A DNA stretch of 64,000 bases from Steinernema hermaphroditum (GCA_030435675.1 CM059621.1:16306001-16370000), one strand, 5' to 3'; shown: positions 1 through 14,000, counted from the first letter of the stretch. Numbers and translations are program-made. Notes: generated from the sequence alone by a model not told the origin.

Positions 1-3
1 GGG

Positions 4-2037
4 CTAATGCCGTAATCCAACCTCCAAGTCCAATGAGACATGCGGCAGATTGTGAAGGTACTCTCTGAGGAATCTGATCGTCTCTCCCATCTTCGATGTA
101 GCCTTGCAAACTGAGTAGAATCTGGCGCACACAAGATCCGGGAGGGCGTTTTTGCAGTTGCCTAGAACGAGCATACATGGGAGAATCATAAGACCACATA
201 CCGTAGTCCATGTTCTTCGCCCTAAGAGCCAGTCGCAAGGTGTTCATGATGGCCCGGAAACTGTTGAGGTTCGTCGCATTCTTCGAAACTTCGCCATGCT
301 GCGCTTCCTCGTGCACCAACGTGAGGTTCTTCTTCAGGAGACCGATACGGTAGGCGAGGAGATGGGCGAACACATAGGGGTCTTCCAGGTAGTCCTCGAT
401 TTCGGGATAGACGAATCGGTGCATGACGTGGGTGTCCAGGAGAGCGCTGAGTTCCGGAATGTTGACCTTCTTGAACTGATCGGAGAGATGGTCTTCTCTG
501 ACGTGGACCAACAAGAAACGGGCGAACATTTGGTGGCGAAGGATGTCGTGGAGGTCGTGCGTGAGGATGAACTTCAGGAGGTTCTTGTAGATGACCAGAT
601 CCGGAAGGTACTTCTCCACGATTACGGTCATGACTCGGCCAAGAAGCCCCTCGAAACGGTTGGAAATGAGCGCCTTCAAGAAGACGGGGTGCTTCGAAAT
701 GATGTCGTAATGATCGTAGACGAGCATATGGAGTACGGTAGGGTGCCGGAATAGGTAAACAATCGCCTTGTCCTCCAAACTCTCGATGTAGGTCACAAGC
801 TTCTCCACTGGGCTGATCATGATGGCGCGCTGGATTACGGTAGGGTAGGGATGAGGGTGCATCGGCGGGAAGAGCATCATGGGACCGGGTTGAGGCACAG
901 GATGGGGGATGAAGACATGGCGGACTTCGGGCTTAGCCTGTAGACGAGCGATCAACTTTCGTAGAAGCTTCTTAAGGTGGCTCTCCATCTTGTGCTTACG
1001 GAAGTCCTCGATGAATTCGTAGCCCTCGTCGATCTTCTTTAAGACGAGATATTTCAGCACGGCGGGGTCATACGGTAGCTCTCGAAGGCGGTATCTATGC
1101 GCCGTCAAATGAACTGCGTGACTGACGCGACCGAAAAAGTCGTGGTCGTGGATGAACTGGACTACGGTAGCGTTCTTGATGATTTCGAGGAGATGCGGTC
1201 GGTAGCACGTGGCATTGAGGGTCTTGAAGTGGTTAACGACGGCACGATGTCTCCGGAGAACGGCGATGGGGAGCTCGGTGAGGTACTTGGTGAGGCTACG
1301 GTCATTCAGATGTTCCTCGAAGTCGATAGAAACGTTCAGCTGTATCGGTTTTCGCTTCGGAAGCGATGGATAGGCGTGGGAGACGTTGAGTTTTCCGATC
1401 GCCATCGGCACACAGTTGAGTGGAGGTGGGGCGGGACGCGGAGTTGTAGTCGTGGTGGGAGCCTCGGTGGTGGTAGTCGTTGTTGTTGTTGTTGTGGGAG
1501 CCGGAGTCGTGGTGGTGGTGGTAGTGGCTGGCGTTGTCGTTGTTGTAGTCGTCGTGGTGGGAGTCGTGGTCGTGGTGGTAGTGGTTGTTGTCGTAGTCGT
1601 CGATGTCGTTGTGCTGGTCAGAGGGTCGACTACTTTTGAATTTTTCGTGAACGTCAGGTTGCACATCTTTATCGTGCCATTCTCGTACTTGAAATACATG
1701 ACCAGCACGTTGCCCACAAAAGTGGTGTTCTCATCGATTACACCTTCGTCCTTAGGGCACAGATTGTTCGTGTGCGGAAACTGTATTCCCGATATATCCG
1801 AGCCGCTTTTGAATCCGTTTTCACTCAGATCCAGGATTTCGCCATGCACTGCGCCACTTGGCTCAGTCAAAAATGCATACTTAGAGGCATTTCCACCGTC
1901 TTGCGGAACCTCGATCGTCCATTTGGTGTAGTTGTTGGGGAGGACAGTCTTATTTGTAAGTGTGCCGCTCAGGTGGATCACTTCCATTGCGTTCTCGTGC
2001 TCGTCTTGAGACGATGGTGTTGAAAGCTCGTTTGCTT
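4..2037 (-). other. C-terminal exons: Thr linker followed by an unrecognised helical region
   Basis: Exon 202-2037 (612 codons) and last exon 4-161, joined over a 40-bp intron (162-201, GTATGTGG to TTCTAG). The join is preferred to reading through because it keeps a Cys-containing tail (NCKNALPDLVCARFYSVC). The exon opens with an N-glycosylation-rich segment of about 130 residues (SGTLTNKTVLPNNYTKW), then about 50 residues of nearly pure Thr coded by 1420-1620, then about 400 residues rich in Leu, His, Lys and Arg with a His/Pro loop (HVFIPHPVPQPGPMM). I recognise no known domain in this last part. The antisense strand over the Thr codons gives long poly-Val or poly-Gly readings that are artefacts. 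Confidence 0.7.
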
Positions 2038-5000
2038 CTGAAATATTTGTGTTTGATTTATCTTTTTTATACATCCCGAACAGGGCACTCCTAACTTTCT
2101 GCCAGGAGCTATAACCATTGGAATGAGACTATTGGAACATGCGTTAAAGAACTTTTCGGGAAACAAATGACGAGTGAGAAACACCGCGAAAGGTAGACGA
2201 AACATTCTTGTTGAAAGGATGTTAAACTCATGAGTCTGAGATGCGTTTTTGTGGCTTTTTTCTGTGGCTCATTTTGCGGTTTTTGCGTAACAATTCGATA
2301 TAAATTCGTGCAAAAACGTGCAAAATGTGTTATCTTTTAGATTTTCGTCACGCAATTTAAAAAAGAGATGAAAATCGTTTTCGACATTTCGAACAATGAA
2401 GTTCAACTGCTTCAGGGGATGTTTTTTTGGAATGATTTTTGTATCATTCAATCTCTACAGAACGTATCAGAAGGAATTTTTGAATTCTCGTTAGATCACA
2501 ATATATGCATCAAAATAGAAAAATTTGGTGGTGGAGGAAGTAATTGGTTGGTGGGTCTCGACACGATTCGCCTTTGAAAGGTGGCCAGCGAAATGAGCTT
2601 GCAGAAGTGTTTCTTTGAGTGTTTTTAGACCCTTTCCGAAACTTCTTCCACATTTGCACAAAACTGTCGTGCAGCATACCTGTCCCTACTAGAGAAAAAA
2701 TTTTAAATAAGCGCGCTCTGACAGCTAGATTTTTGTTGCCGACAACTCCCAAGCCAAGCCTTTATCCATTCAACGATACCCTTTACGCATTACAGACCTT
2801 TTTGGACACCCTGTAAGTGAAGACAAATGAGAACGGCGAAAAATCTTTGTTAACGACCTACTCTGGCCACTAGTTTGCACTTCTAATTCAGTGCCAGTGC
2901 GCTATAGAAGCATACCGTATCACTTTGGATGAGTCTGCATCTTCTTGTTGGGACCGAGCTGAGTTTGCTCCAAAACTGGAAATTTGCTCGGAACCAGTTG
3001 CAAATGAAGAAGTACTCCGACTCAGACAGACTTACAGAGATGTCTATAGAGTGTCACATTTGAACATTTCAGAGCAGTTTGGAACACGGTCGAAGTTTTA
3101 ATGGCCAGTTGGCTCCAATAATTGTAACTTCCTGTCTTTAGCGCTACGATAACCATATTCCAGGCTCAATTGCCAGTTAAACTCAAGAAGTGAATATGGC
3201 AGAAATGGAAATAAACTTATACTGTTCCTACACGTCGGTCTAGTATATAGCAAAGCATGACTAATCTTTTTCACTCGAGACTGAATATTTCATATTTTTG
3301 AAGACAACAAAACTTCCTGGTGGCCTCGATTTCAAGAAAGTCTGTTTCTCTTTTTCTCTAATTAATGGCTTTTAATTTGCAGCCCATTGAGATCACCGTA
3401 TCCTGGACTACTCAGAAGACCTCCACTTCCCTTACCATAACTTTGTATGATAATGATACGCTTTTAGGTCGGATTTTTTGTCTCTGCAGGGAACGGCATT
3501 CCTTGCTTCGAAGGCGACCTAAAAGCTTTTTTTATCAGAGTTATGGTAGGGTTGGCAGTCGAAAGAGCGGAACAGGTCGAGCATATACGAATATATATTT
3601 TTGTATATTTTTGTAATTGCTATGTGCTTTGTTCAAGCCGCATCTTTGAACAAAAGCTATTCAACTCTCGTAGAAGCATCTCTATATTGACCTCTTACCT
3701 TGAGCTTCGATGGTGGAAGAAGAAGATGTAGTCGACGTCGCTGACGTAGTCTCTTCTGTAGTTGCGGCGACCTCAATGTACGCTCCACCATCCTCGGATA
3801 TGGTCTCAGGCGTGCTCGATGCTGTGATTTCAGCGGTAGTGGACTGTTCAGTCGTGGTCTCAGCCTCGATGCTGGAAGAAGAGGATGTAGTCGACGTAGT
3901 CGACGGTTGAGTCGTTGTCTCAGCCAGTGCCTCAGTTTGCTCTTCCTCTTCCACATTCATTTCTTCTGTAGAAGTAGGTGATTCAGTTGTCGTAGAGGTG
4001 CTCTCAGTTCGTTCTTTGCCATGCATTTCCGTCGCCTTTTCGGAAACCGTAGATGTCTCCATTTCTGTCGAGGCTTCCTCAACTTCAGCGGGCGTAGTTG
4101 TGCTCTCTGTGCGTTCTTGTGAAAGACCTTGTTCCGCATGTGCCGCAATTGGAACTGCTGTTGTTTCCTCGGCTTCATTGGGTACTGGAGTCGTATCTAA
4201 ACCACAACAGTTAGAGAGTAACAGAGAGTGACAGAGAATGACCTTGTTCCACGGATAATGACTCCGTGGACGTCGTGGAAACGGCTTCGGTCGTAGAAGA
4301 ACCGGTGGTTGACGTTGAAGTGGTGGTGGTGGAGGGAATCTCGGTGGTAGTCGTTGTAGATGAAATGATGGACGTTTCGGGAGTAGCCTCAGCGAGAAGA
4401 ATGACTGGGGAGGTTGCGGAGACCTTGTCCGAAGCCTTCTTGACTTGCGCTGCAGGTGGGATGGTATCTAAAGGTTGATATGTGAGCAGCAGATACTTAT
4501 CGTCAGCCATCCGGTGGTTTAATATTTAAACGAACCATCAAGGTCTTTATGGGATAATTTATCTCCTTATGGTAGTGTTCAGCGCCACTAATTTTATTCA
4601 ATGGGTTCACTGTATACGTCAAAACAGCCTAAAAGATGAACTTTTATATGTAGCATATCTGTGAAACGTTTCCATTTTTGACGACTTATTCAAAATTCTT
4701 GACGGCTTGCAGAATCTTTTCGGTTTCCTCGCATCATAAACTAAACTTCATCCGATTTGAAATTTATTATTTTTGCGTGTTTCGTTCTTGTCTTGAAATT
4801 TAATCCACTGACAGGTTGCCTTGATCGACTTAAACAGGTTTCCCTCATCCTCCAAATAAAACCCATATGTTGCCTGATTTGAAATTGTTCATTTTTGCAA
4901 TTTTTGATTTCAACAACCATTTTTCACCTATTTAGAAATTGCAGTGATTTTCGCCCTCCAATGGCTGCATTCAGTTCACTGGGAATGGGAACCTCCCGGG

Positions 5001-8000
5001 AAGCGCTCCCCAGAGAACTGAATACGGCCAGAGCTGGGTCATTTAAGAACAGCGTTTTCTAAGAAATCGGTTAAGTCTTGAGTCATTTTTGTTAAGTGAG
5101 TCACTAATAGTGAGCTAAACAACGTCATCCTAACGAAGTTTAGAAAGTGTTATACAGAAAGTACACTTTTTGTTGACAACGATTCCACATATGCGTTCTG
5201 GATAGTAATTCGCAATGTGGGAGAGGAAAATTCATAGACGGAGTCTGCGAATATTTCGATCATTTGTCAAAATAAGGTAAGTAAACTCAGGAAATAGGGT
5301 GCGTCATAATTACACGGACTTCCTGGGAGCAGATGTGTATGAAAAGAATGGACCAGCGGAGTGGCAAGCTCGAGACAGGAGGCCCCTCAACATTTGGTTT
5401 TATTAAGATTTTTAAAAATGCATTGCTGTATTGTTATTGCTAAAGAACGAAATTGAAAGGAAATAAATACCGTAAATACTTAGTCTAAGCCTTCGTCAAA
5501 GCTGGTATGTGTGTTACAGTGGCGAGCATAGAAATAGCCGCACTACATATTGGAAAAATGTTTGGTCATTTTGAGAACGGTTTGCCTCGCATGCTTCGAT
5601 GGTAATGCGTGTATGATGTGCAGAATTTCCTGGAGAATTTGGCTGTGCCAGCTAGAATGACAGAAAAATAGTTCTAGCTTAGCACGGCCTGAATTCAGAC
5701 CGAGGGTGCCGATTTTACGCGGGCACAGAAATAGCCGCACTTTGAATGTTCTTTTTTATTGCCGAAAATTTTTAACAAAGAACGTAAAAACAACAGGCTA
5801 CATACAACAATGATCTAGTACCTTGTCGGAAATCCTTTACTTGCGATGACAGCTCTACAGCGACGTTGCATGGAGTCGACAAGGCTCATGCAGCGGGTCA
5901 CGGGTATGTTTCTCCAGGCTTGTTCGATGCTGACTGACAATTCGGCAAGGCTCTTAGTTTTCTTTGCCTGCACCACCTTCTCAATGTCGTTCCACAAATT
6001 CTCGATCGGATTCAGATCCGGGCTTTGAGCTGGCCAATCTAGAACGCGCCACTTATTCTTCTTATACCAAGCCTTCGCGATCTTACACGTGTGTTTGGGA
6101 TCATTATCTTGCTGGAAAATCCAATTTCGGCCGAAATGTTGGCGTGCATATGGCTTCAGCACCTTCTCCATGATATCCACATACTTCTTTCCATCGAGAA
6201 TTCTGTCAATATGAAAAATTGGACCAACTCCGGACCGCCGGAAGCCCGCCCATACCATCACAGAACCGCCGCCATGTTTAACAGTTACCTTGGTGCAGCG
6301 TGGATCGAATTCTTCACCGACGTACCGTCTCACATACGTCTTTCCGTCGGACCCTAGCCGGTTGAACTTCGATTCGTCCGTGAATAACACTTTGGCCCAG
6401 TCTTCAGGCTGCCAGGTGATGTGCTTCTTAGCGAAGGCAATTCGAGCTTCTCGGTTTTTCTTCGACACGAGCGGCTTCTTGCGGGCGACTCGTCCCATCA
6501 ATCCGACTTCGTTCAAACGTCGTCGGACAGTCCAAACGCTCAGATTGAAGCCGGGAGATCCACTCAATTCATTCTGGATATCCACAGCAGTCTTCATCCT
6601 ATCCGCTTCAGACATCATCCTGATCTTTCTATCCACACGGTCCGTACTTTTTCTTGGTTTCGGCTTCCTTACCGGATTTTCCACATTTCCTCGACTCTTC
6701 TGTATCGTTTTCACGGCATTTCGCACTGCCTTCTCCGAAATTCCCAACTTGTCGGCGATTCTTCGCATGGAATTACCTTCCTTCTTCAGGGTGTCGATAC
6801 GAGCGCGTTGTTCAGGTGATATGTGTTTTCCCCGTCCCATTTTCTAAAAGAATTGAGTAACAGATTAATAACAGAAATAACAGAGCACACAAAATAACAC
6901 GTTACCGTCGGAGAAATTCACTCGAAAACTCACAATAAAAAAGAACATTCAAAGTGCGGCTATTTCTGTGCCCGCGTAAAATCGGCACCCTCGGTCTGAA
7001 TTCAGGCCGTGCTAAGCTAGAACTATTTTTCTGTCATTCTAGCTGGCACAGCCAAATTCTCCAGGAAATTCTGCACATCATACACGCATTACCATCGAAG
7101 CATGCGAGGCAAACCGTTCTCAAAATGACCAAACATTTTTCCAATATGTAGTGCGGCTATTTCTATGCTCGCCACTGTATACTGGATGTTAAATTCTCTT
7201 TCAAAGTTTGTATAGTCGAATGTCGTCCCAAATATCCGAGCCATAGATCGTTTTTGGTATTTCTTCGGATTTTGCAATTCTTAAACGGTGACCGTATTTT
7301 AGCTATAACTCTGTGATTTAGACAGTTTTTTTGGATCTTCGCATGTCGTTTTGTTTCCCAATAAATTTTGCGTCGATTGAAAACAAGTCCATCTAGATTG
7401 GCTCATTGTGCATAAAGTTATTAAGTCTGCCCGCGGAGACCGATCGAGAAAAACGGTCACATTCGGCTACGACCACCAATGACCATGGATTTACAAAATC
7501 GCCTTTGCATCAGGCTCTAACATTTTTTCATAATATTTTTGCTCGGAGGCGCTACCTAACGACTTATACAGTGCGACAAAAAAGACAAAATGATAGGTCC
7601 ACCCAATTTTTTTCTTGTTTTTGTCTTTTCAAAAATGTGGTTATTAGAGAGCGATTATTAGAGAACCAAAGGTGACAGTTGTTCAATAAATGTGTGCATC
7701 ACTGTTGGAATTGATATTGAGCATTTGGGAATATGGGATTTTTGTACTGTTTGTACTCGGTATTGCTCTTTTCACTTGTGTTCAACGCTGGTGCTCAAGA
7801 TTATGATATGCAAGCTGTAGGCAATATTCTTCGCGTCTAATCGATACCTCTGAAAAGTAATAACGTTTTTGCAAAGTGGTCACAAATTAAAACGAATAAA
7901 TTTTTGGTGGTGGTGTCTGCGGAATTTCACCCATAGCAATAAGGTAGATGGACGAAATTAAATTCATTTTTGATAGAAGGCATCCTGTTCGTCAATGAAT

Positions 8001-11000
8001 GTGGACCGAAAAAAACTTTCAGAATCGATCACAATAGTCACAGAAGGTTATATTTTTGCAATTTCACCTTACAAGCACCTTAAAAGCAGATGGTTTAAGA
8101 GTCTGGCCCTATATATACGTTGTAACTATCACACCAGAAGCACTTAAGTAGATCTAGCTGAACTTCAAACACTTACATGTCTCGACACGTTGATGGATAC
8201 GCTTCATCGTCCAAGTTCCATCGTCGTTTAACCTCCGCTCCACCGTAGTTCCATTCGGATACGAGATCGTCTTGTAGTCCACTTCTCCAGCTTCGTTTCG
8301 GAACACGTGCCACACTCCATCTCGTTTATTCAAGATCCGACCTTCATAAGCTTCCCGATCGCTACGTTCGAGCATATGGCCGTCTTCGATGTGTTCCGAG
8401 TATTCAGCGCTTTGTTGGATCACCTGTTTGGCGTGTGTCGTGGACGTGTGCCATTGACCGTTGAGGTTGTCCTTTTCGGTCACAGTTCCGTTGTCGTAGG
8501 TTGTTTGGATGTAAACAACCTTTCCGTCTTTACCCCTCACTTCCATGATCTTGAACTTGCCTTCAGGATTGTACTTCACAGTGGCCGTTTCTCCACGGCC
8601 CTTGAGGAATTGGGGAACTTCCACCTCTGTCTCTTCGCCGTTCATCTTGAAGCTGTATTCTTGAATCGTCGTTTCCACGGGCTGCACATAGACCTCGTGC
8701 ACCTCCTCGACTGTAGTTCCCTGGTCCACGACCGTCAGGATGGTACCGGTGCAGAAGGTGATCTCCTTCGTGGTGGGCGACAGGTTCTTCGTGCCCACAA
8801 TGCAGGCTGTGGGTTCGGCCGCGGGGAAAGTGATCTGGGGAAGGATCTGGACTTCTTGTTCTACTTCTTGGGCGCCAGACGCCGGCTTCGAGACAACTCC
8901 GCAGTGCTCCTTGGGCACCTTCTTGACCTTATAGCTCTTTTCGTGAGGAAGACAGCTGAGATAGACGTCTCCACCTCCTTCAGCACAGTCGTTGATGTTG
9001 ATCTTGGCGTTTCCATGAAGACAATCTGGATTTGGAAGCTAGGATAAGGCTTAGATGTGGTCGGGCTTACAGGAAATTTGAGCAACTCCACGAAGGGGTC
9101 CCGCTCCAAGACTCTTCTCGCAGACGTAGCCAAAGCCGTGATCTTCGTAGAATCCACCGATTTCGACGGCGTTTCCAATGGCGTCAGAGCAGAGCTCAGC
9201 TGGAATAGCATCGCGTTAGTGTCACTCTAGGGTAGATCTGTCCTATTCTTACGACTTCCCACCCAATCTCAGCATGTGGCCCTTGGGAACCTTCCCTTAT
9301 CTTACCTTGTTCTGTAACTACATAGCCGGTCGCATCCCTCTCACACTCTACGAACACATTTCCGTACTTCTTGACCTCGCCGACCGTCAGCCGATCCCCA
9401 CTGTATGTACAGCCGATCTTCTTGACCTCTCCCGCCTCCGCACAAGTGTAGACGTCGTCGCGGAAGGTGAAGTTCTGATTGTAGTCGTACGCCTGCTCGT
9501 TGAAGTGGCACTGGATGGTTGTGTAGGGGACGAATCCGTAGATTCCACTGTCGGAAACGTCACACTTGTAGAGGATGTCGTCGTGTGTGGTCGTCTGTCC
9601 GCGTTTGATCACTTTTTGTCGTTGATCGACGCAGCCGATGGGTTTCACGGTGAACGTGAACTGTTCGTCCACGAGGATCTTGGTGCAGGTCTTGGCCGTG
9701 CCGAAGAAGGGTCCACTGGTAGCGGCAGAAGGCTCGATGAAGGTCTGATCAGGCTGAAGGACGATGTGGCCGATTTTACAGGCACCACCTGAGATATCCC
9801 CGTTTTCTTCAGATTACTGTAGCTGAACCTACGAGCAGAGACGGAGAGACCGAACTTTGTACAGCTCACGAAGTCACCAGTAGAGAGATTACGGTAGTCG
9901 TAGCCTAGGTCCAAAACAGACCCGTCGGGGAGACGACAATCTGAAAGTGACGCGGTTTCTGTAGGCGGTTGCATATATGGACCTACGCTGAACTTCGTAG
10001 GTGGTCTCATTCTTGGCGGTCTCTTCCGCGCATCTGTACTCAACCTGGGACTGGACGTGTTTGTCTCCGATGTTCAACACCTTGGTCGGTTCGTCGGGTT
10101 TCAAACAACCGGAGGGTTGGAGGGTGTTCTTCTTGGTCTTGGCGTAGGCGGTGAAACCTCGGATGTAGGCATTATTGATCTGGTACAGGCTGTGTTCGAA
10201 TTCGACATCTGAAAGTGGTGATGGCTTCACACAAGTTATGAGTTTCAGGATGGTTTATAGATACCGTAGTCGTATGAAGTTTTTGTGATTTCTTAGATGC
10301 TGTTCATTTTTGTATCAAGTTGTGCATAAATATATTGGGTTGATCCACAGAAGCACCCTCAAAACGAGATTTCACAATTTTTGTTCGTCTCCTTTCCCTT
10401 CAAAAATCGTCACAGGATCTGACCATGAGTTCGTGCACGGGTCTACTATATCTATATCGATTTAAAGTCTGTAATAAGGCATAGATGTTGTGAAGGATAT
10501 GCATGTATTTGGTAGCAAAAAGCAGTTCTCCCTTTTCGGATACGGACTCATTCTTGCTGCCCAGAATGGCTCTCTCAATATGCGTTCCCGACAATCTTAT
10601 GTCATCTCGATCAGAAAATTTGAGAAAATTGGGAAAATATTTATGTTGGACCACCCACACTGATCAGGCGTTTGCTGAATTTTTGTATATCAAAGTGATG
10701 GACGAATCTAACTCTGAAAGCGCCTGCCTCTAGCACCCAGTAGAAAAAGCCATCTTTACAGCAGGCGATAGAACATTAGAAAATGAAAAACAAAATCGAT
10801 TCGATTGAACTGTTTAGTGAAAATGAGGGAATTAGTGAGAATGACTCTCGATAATATTGTGTCATCTCTACCATTAATTTAACATTACTTGATTCTAATT
10901 TTTGACGGAAAGAAATGTATTCAATATGTCGGTTGAAGGGAATTATGACCTTTGGGAAAATAGCTATTACCACCCACTTTTGACCATCCGACCAACAGAC

Positions 11001-14000
11001 TAACATAATTCTGAAAGCGCCTGATTTCAGCGTCCAGTAGAGAAGAGCCATATCTTTCTAGAATATCAGAATATGAAATAAAAACTAAAAACGTACTGCT
11101 CAGTGAAAATTCAGGGATGTGTTTTTTCGGAGTTTTCGGACGAGACGAGAGTGCCGAATTTGTATGCTTTTATCACCCATACAGTGCGATTTTTGTTATA
11201 AATCTCGAGCACCACACAAGTGCTGACCCAACGAGTTGCTTTTACTCCTTTGGGATCGATTTCGAATTCAACTCGGACTCCACCCTCCCCGGACTCGAAG
11301 TCCAAACGGAGCAAGACTCGATTCTCGGAGCAATTAACACGGATAGTGATGACGACGGAACGGTAGCAACTAGGAAAACCTTCCATACAGTGTTCGTATG
11401 GAAGTTTCAGATTTTTTTTTTTCAGATATTTCAGAATTTTCGCGGTAGGACCAAGGCTACTCTCGTCTCGCCACTCTCGACCATTTTTCGAGAGTCGAGA
11501 GGCCGAAAACCCCCCGAGAGTCGAGAGTGTACACAGCCCTGGCTTGGATTTGAGGTCCCGGGACGATTTCGATCATTGCTCACACAATTGTTTTCATCTT
11601 ATGGAGTCGTAAGCGATTTTAAGGGGAGACCGAAGGGGTGATCAGAGCATACCGTCTGTGGCCCTATCCATGAACGTTTCCCTGAGTCAGCAATGGCTGA
11701 CTGGGAAGACCCATGAGTTGCCCATAGACTTGTCCTCATCCTTGTTTCAGTTCTTTCGGCACACTCGCCATCCATAATCACTAAAAAACTAGCTTTCCAG
11801 TGTTGGAAACTTAGGGTCGAATTCATAGAATTAGCTCGTCTACCCATCGTGTTTTTCTTTTAACTTCTTTTAACTTTCGAAAGCCTACTAGTCGAATTGT
11901 GATAAGATCTGGTCGGCGTGTAAGCCTAAGGCGATTGAAGAAATATTTAAGTGTTCTGTTAATTGGAACGTTTCCGACCAATCATTTCTGTATTTTGGAT
12001 AAACATGACTTACTAATTCTGACAGTACCTGACTTCAGCGTTTAGAAGAAAAAAAAAGCCATGTCTTTCTAGAAGTCGATAGAATCTCGAAAAAAAGCGT
12101 GCTGTTTAGTGAAATTTAGTGAAGTGTTTTTCGACTGCTGTAGTACTACAGCCTTATCACTCAAGTAATCCTCCTTCTTCTGCCTACCTTTTCCTGCAAA
12201 GACCTTCTTAACGTTTCCATCTTTGTTGACGCAGGTCACCTTCGATCCATCTGCAAGAACGGCCGACTCGCCAACTTCCATCACGTTCGTCTCGCCGTCG
12301 TCGTCGGTGTTGACGCACTCTGAAGGCACGCATCTGGAAGCCGATTCAGATTACGGTAGCCTACGGATTCTCTTGTAGGCGATCGTTCCCTCTCTAAGTT
12401 CCAAGCACATGTAGACGTAGTCCTTCAGGTCGGTGTTGGTCTGTCCGATCTCGACGTGGATGTTCGTTCCGTCAGAATCCTTGGCTCGGCATCCGGTGGG
12501 GATGAACTTGCGTCCCTTGCAGACGTACTGAACGTCGCCGACAACCTTTCGTTGGATGTTGTCGACACATTTCTCGCTTCCTAAAGAAGAACGTGGCCAA
12601 ACTACCACGGACAAGATAAGGTCTACGCTGATTGCGTTCGATGGCGTAGTAGAGGGTGTTCTCCTTGGGGTCGAATTGGCATATAACACGGAACTTCTTG
12701 TACTTCTTGCTCTCGCCCGTCTTGATCATTATCTTCTTGTCGTAGTAGTCGGAGCATCCCATCGGGCGGAAGGTGACCTTGTTTCCGTCTTGCTCGCACA
12801 TCATGTGGTACTTCTCGTTGATGTGCTTCTGGCCGATGGGGACGATAAGAGTGGCGTTGTTGTAGGGAGCACAGGCTGTAAAGGGAACGTTCAAGAGGGT
12901 GAAATGAAATTGTAAATATTGGGTTGAAACATTGAAACTGAGCGTTTTTAAAAGTGAATGTCTAAAGACCGTAAAGGCGCGCTTTTCGATTAGGATATTC
13001 ACCATTCGATTGCACAACGTCAGTCGTCTTTTCTCGCAGGAGCCGGATCCCTCCTTTGCAGAAAATCTGAGGTGTATGATCGAAAAATTTCTTGTTCCGC
13101 TTTTTGATCTCTCCAATTTATTTTCAGTGATTTCCTCTGATGTCGTAATTTATGGAAGAGCACAGACGACATTTAGATAGACCGAAGAGAGTGTTATCTG
13201 TCAGCTCAAAATGGAAAGCCATTCTGGAGGTTCACTTAAAAAGATGCTCTCGTATTTTTTTGTCGTATTTTTTTTTTTTGAGAATCCAAGGGTCATTTTT
13301 TCAACATTTGGCCTCTGTATCTGTAAAGTAGAAGTGAACTCCTGGAGTCGCCTTGTGGGCGATAGCTACCTGCTACATGTCCCCGTAACCTGTTATAGTC
13401 CTTAATCAATTGGAAACGTTCGAGTTAACAGCGCTCATTTTCAATGTTTCAGCCCAATATTTCCTTGCGTCCGGAGCGAGAAGTCTTTGATATAGTGATC
13501 GGACCCTAACTGAGGTGTGCCGTGTTCCTATTTACGGCTTGGAGTGAAAAGCGCCGCACGATTTGCCATTTACGTTACGGTATTAGAGTCTGCCGAATGT
13601 CGGTCGTTTTCAATCGCCTGAGGTATTGCAAGCACATAGGAATTAATTCCAAATGTGGAATTCAAAAAGTATCTAGTCGTATCCAAATTTGAAAGGCAGC
13701 GACCGAAAGAATGATGCGGTTTTCTCCAAAAATTGTTTTTCTTACACTATACAAACTCATTTCTGCATGACAGAGATAGAGGCCAAAAGTGTAAAAAATG
13801 CCCCTCGGATTCTCAAAAAGTCCGACTACCCGAGACAGTATGTTTCCTAGTTGACCCGGAGAATGACTTTCCATTTTGAGCTGAGAGATTTTTGTTAGAA
13901 TATTCTTATAGCACTCTCTTCGCTCTATCTTAGTATCGTCTGTACTCATCCAAAAATGACGATATTAGATGGAAATCACTCAAAATAAGATAAACAGTTT

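Larger units (their letters stand above)
5517..7177 (-). mobile_element. Complete Tc1-type transposon, 1661 bp, TA target duplication
   Basis: Both ends read CAGTGGCGAGCATAGAAATA inward and are flanked by TA (5515-5516 and 7178-7179), the Tc1/mariner target duplication. The terminal inverted repeats are 245 bp (5517-5761 and 6933-7177) and I see no mismatch between them. A single uninterrupted transposase gene fills the centre on the minus strand. Perfect long ends and an intact gene indicate a recent, possibly still active insertion. It lies in the putative large intron of the secreted-protein gene, in the same orientation as that gene. Confidence 0.95.

Noticed and set aside
152..754. Long plus-strand frame (200 aa)
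   Set aside because: Shadow of the real minus-strand exon 202-2037; no intron logic or recognisable motif.
1386..1931. Poly-Val/poly-Gly frames on the plus strand
   Set aside because: Antisense readings of the poly-Thr codons of the minus-strand exon.
8307..9047. 246-aa plus-strand frame
   Set aside because: Antisense of exon 8177-9025, whose frame has correct splice joins and Cys-module context.
9274..9792. 172-aa plus-strand frame
   Set aside because: Antisense of exon 9306-9788.
11117..11641. 174-aa plus-strand frame in the 10-12 kb gap
   Set aside because: Runs through a poly-T tract and repeat sequence, no motif, no splice partners.
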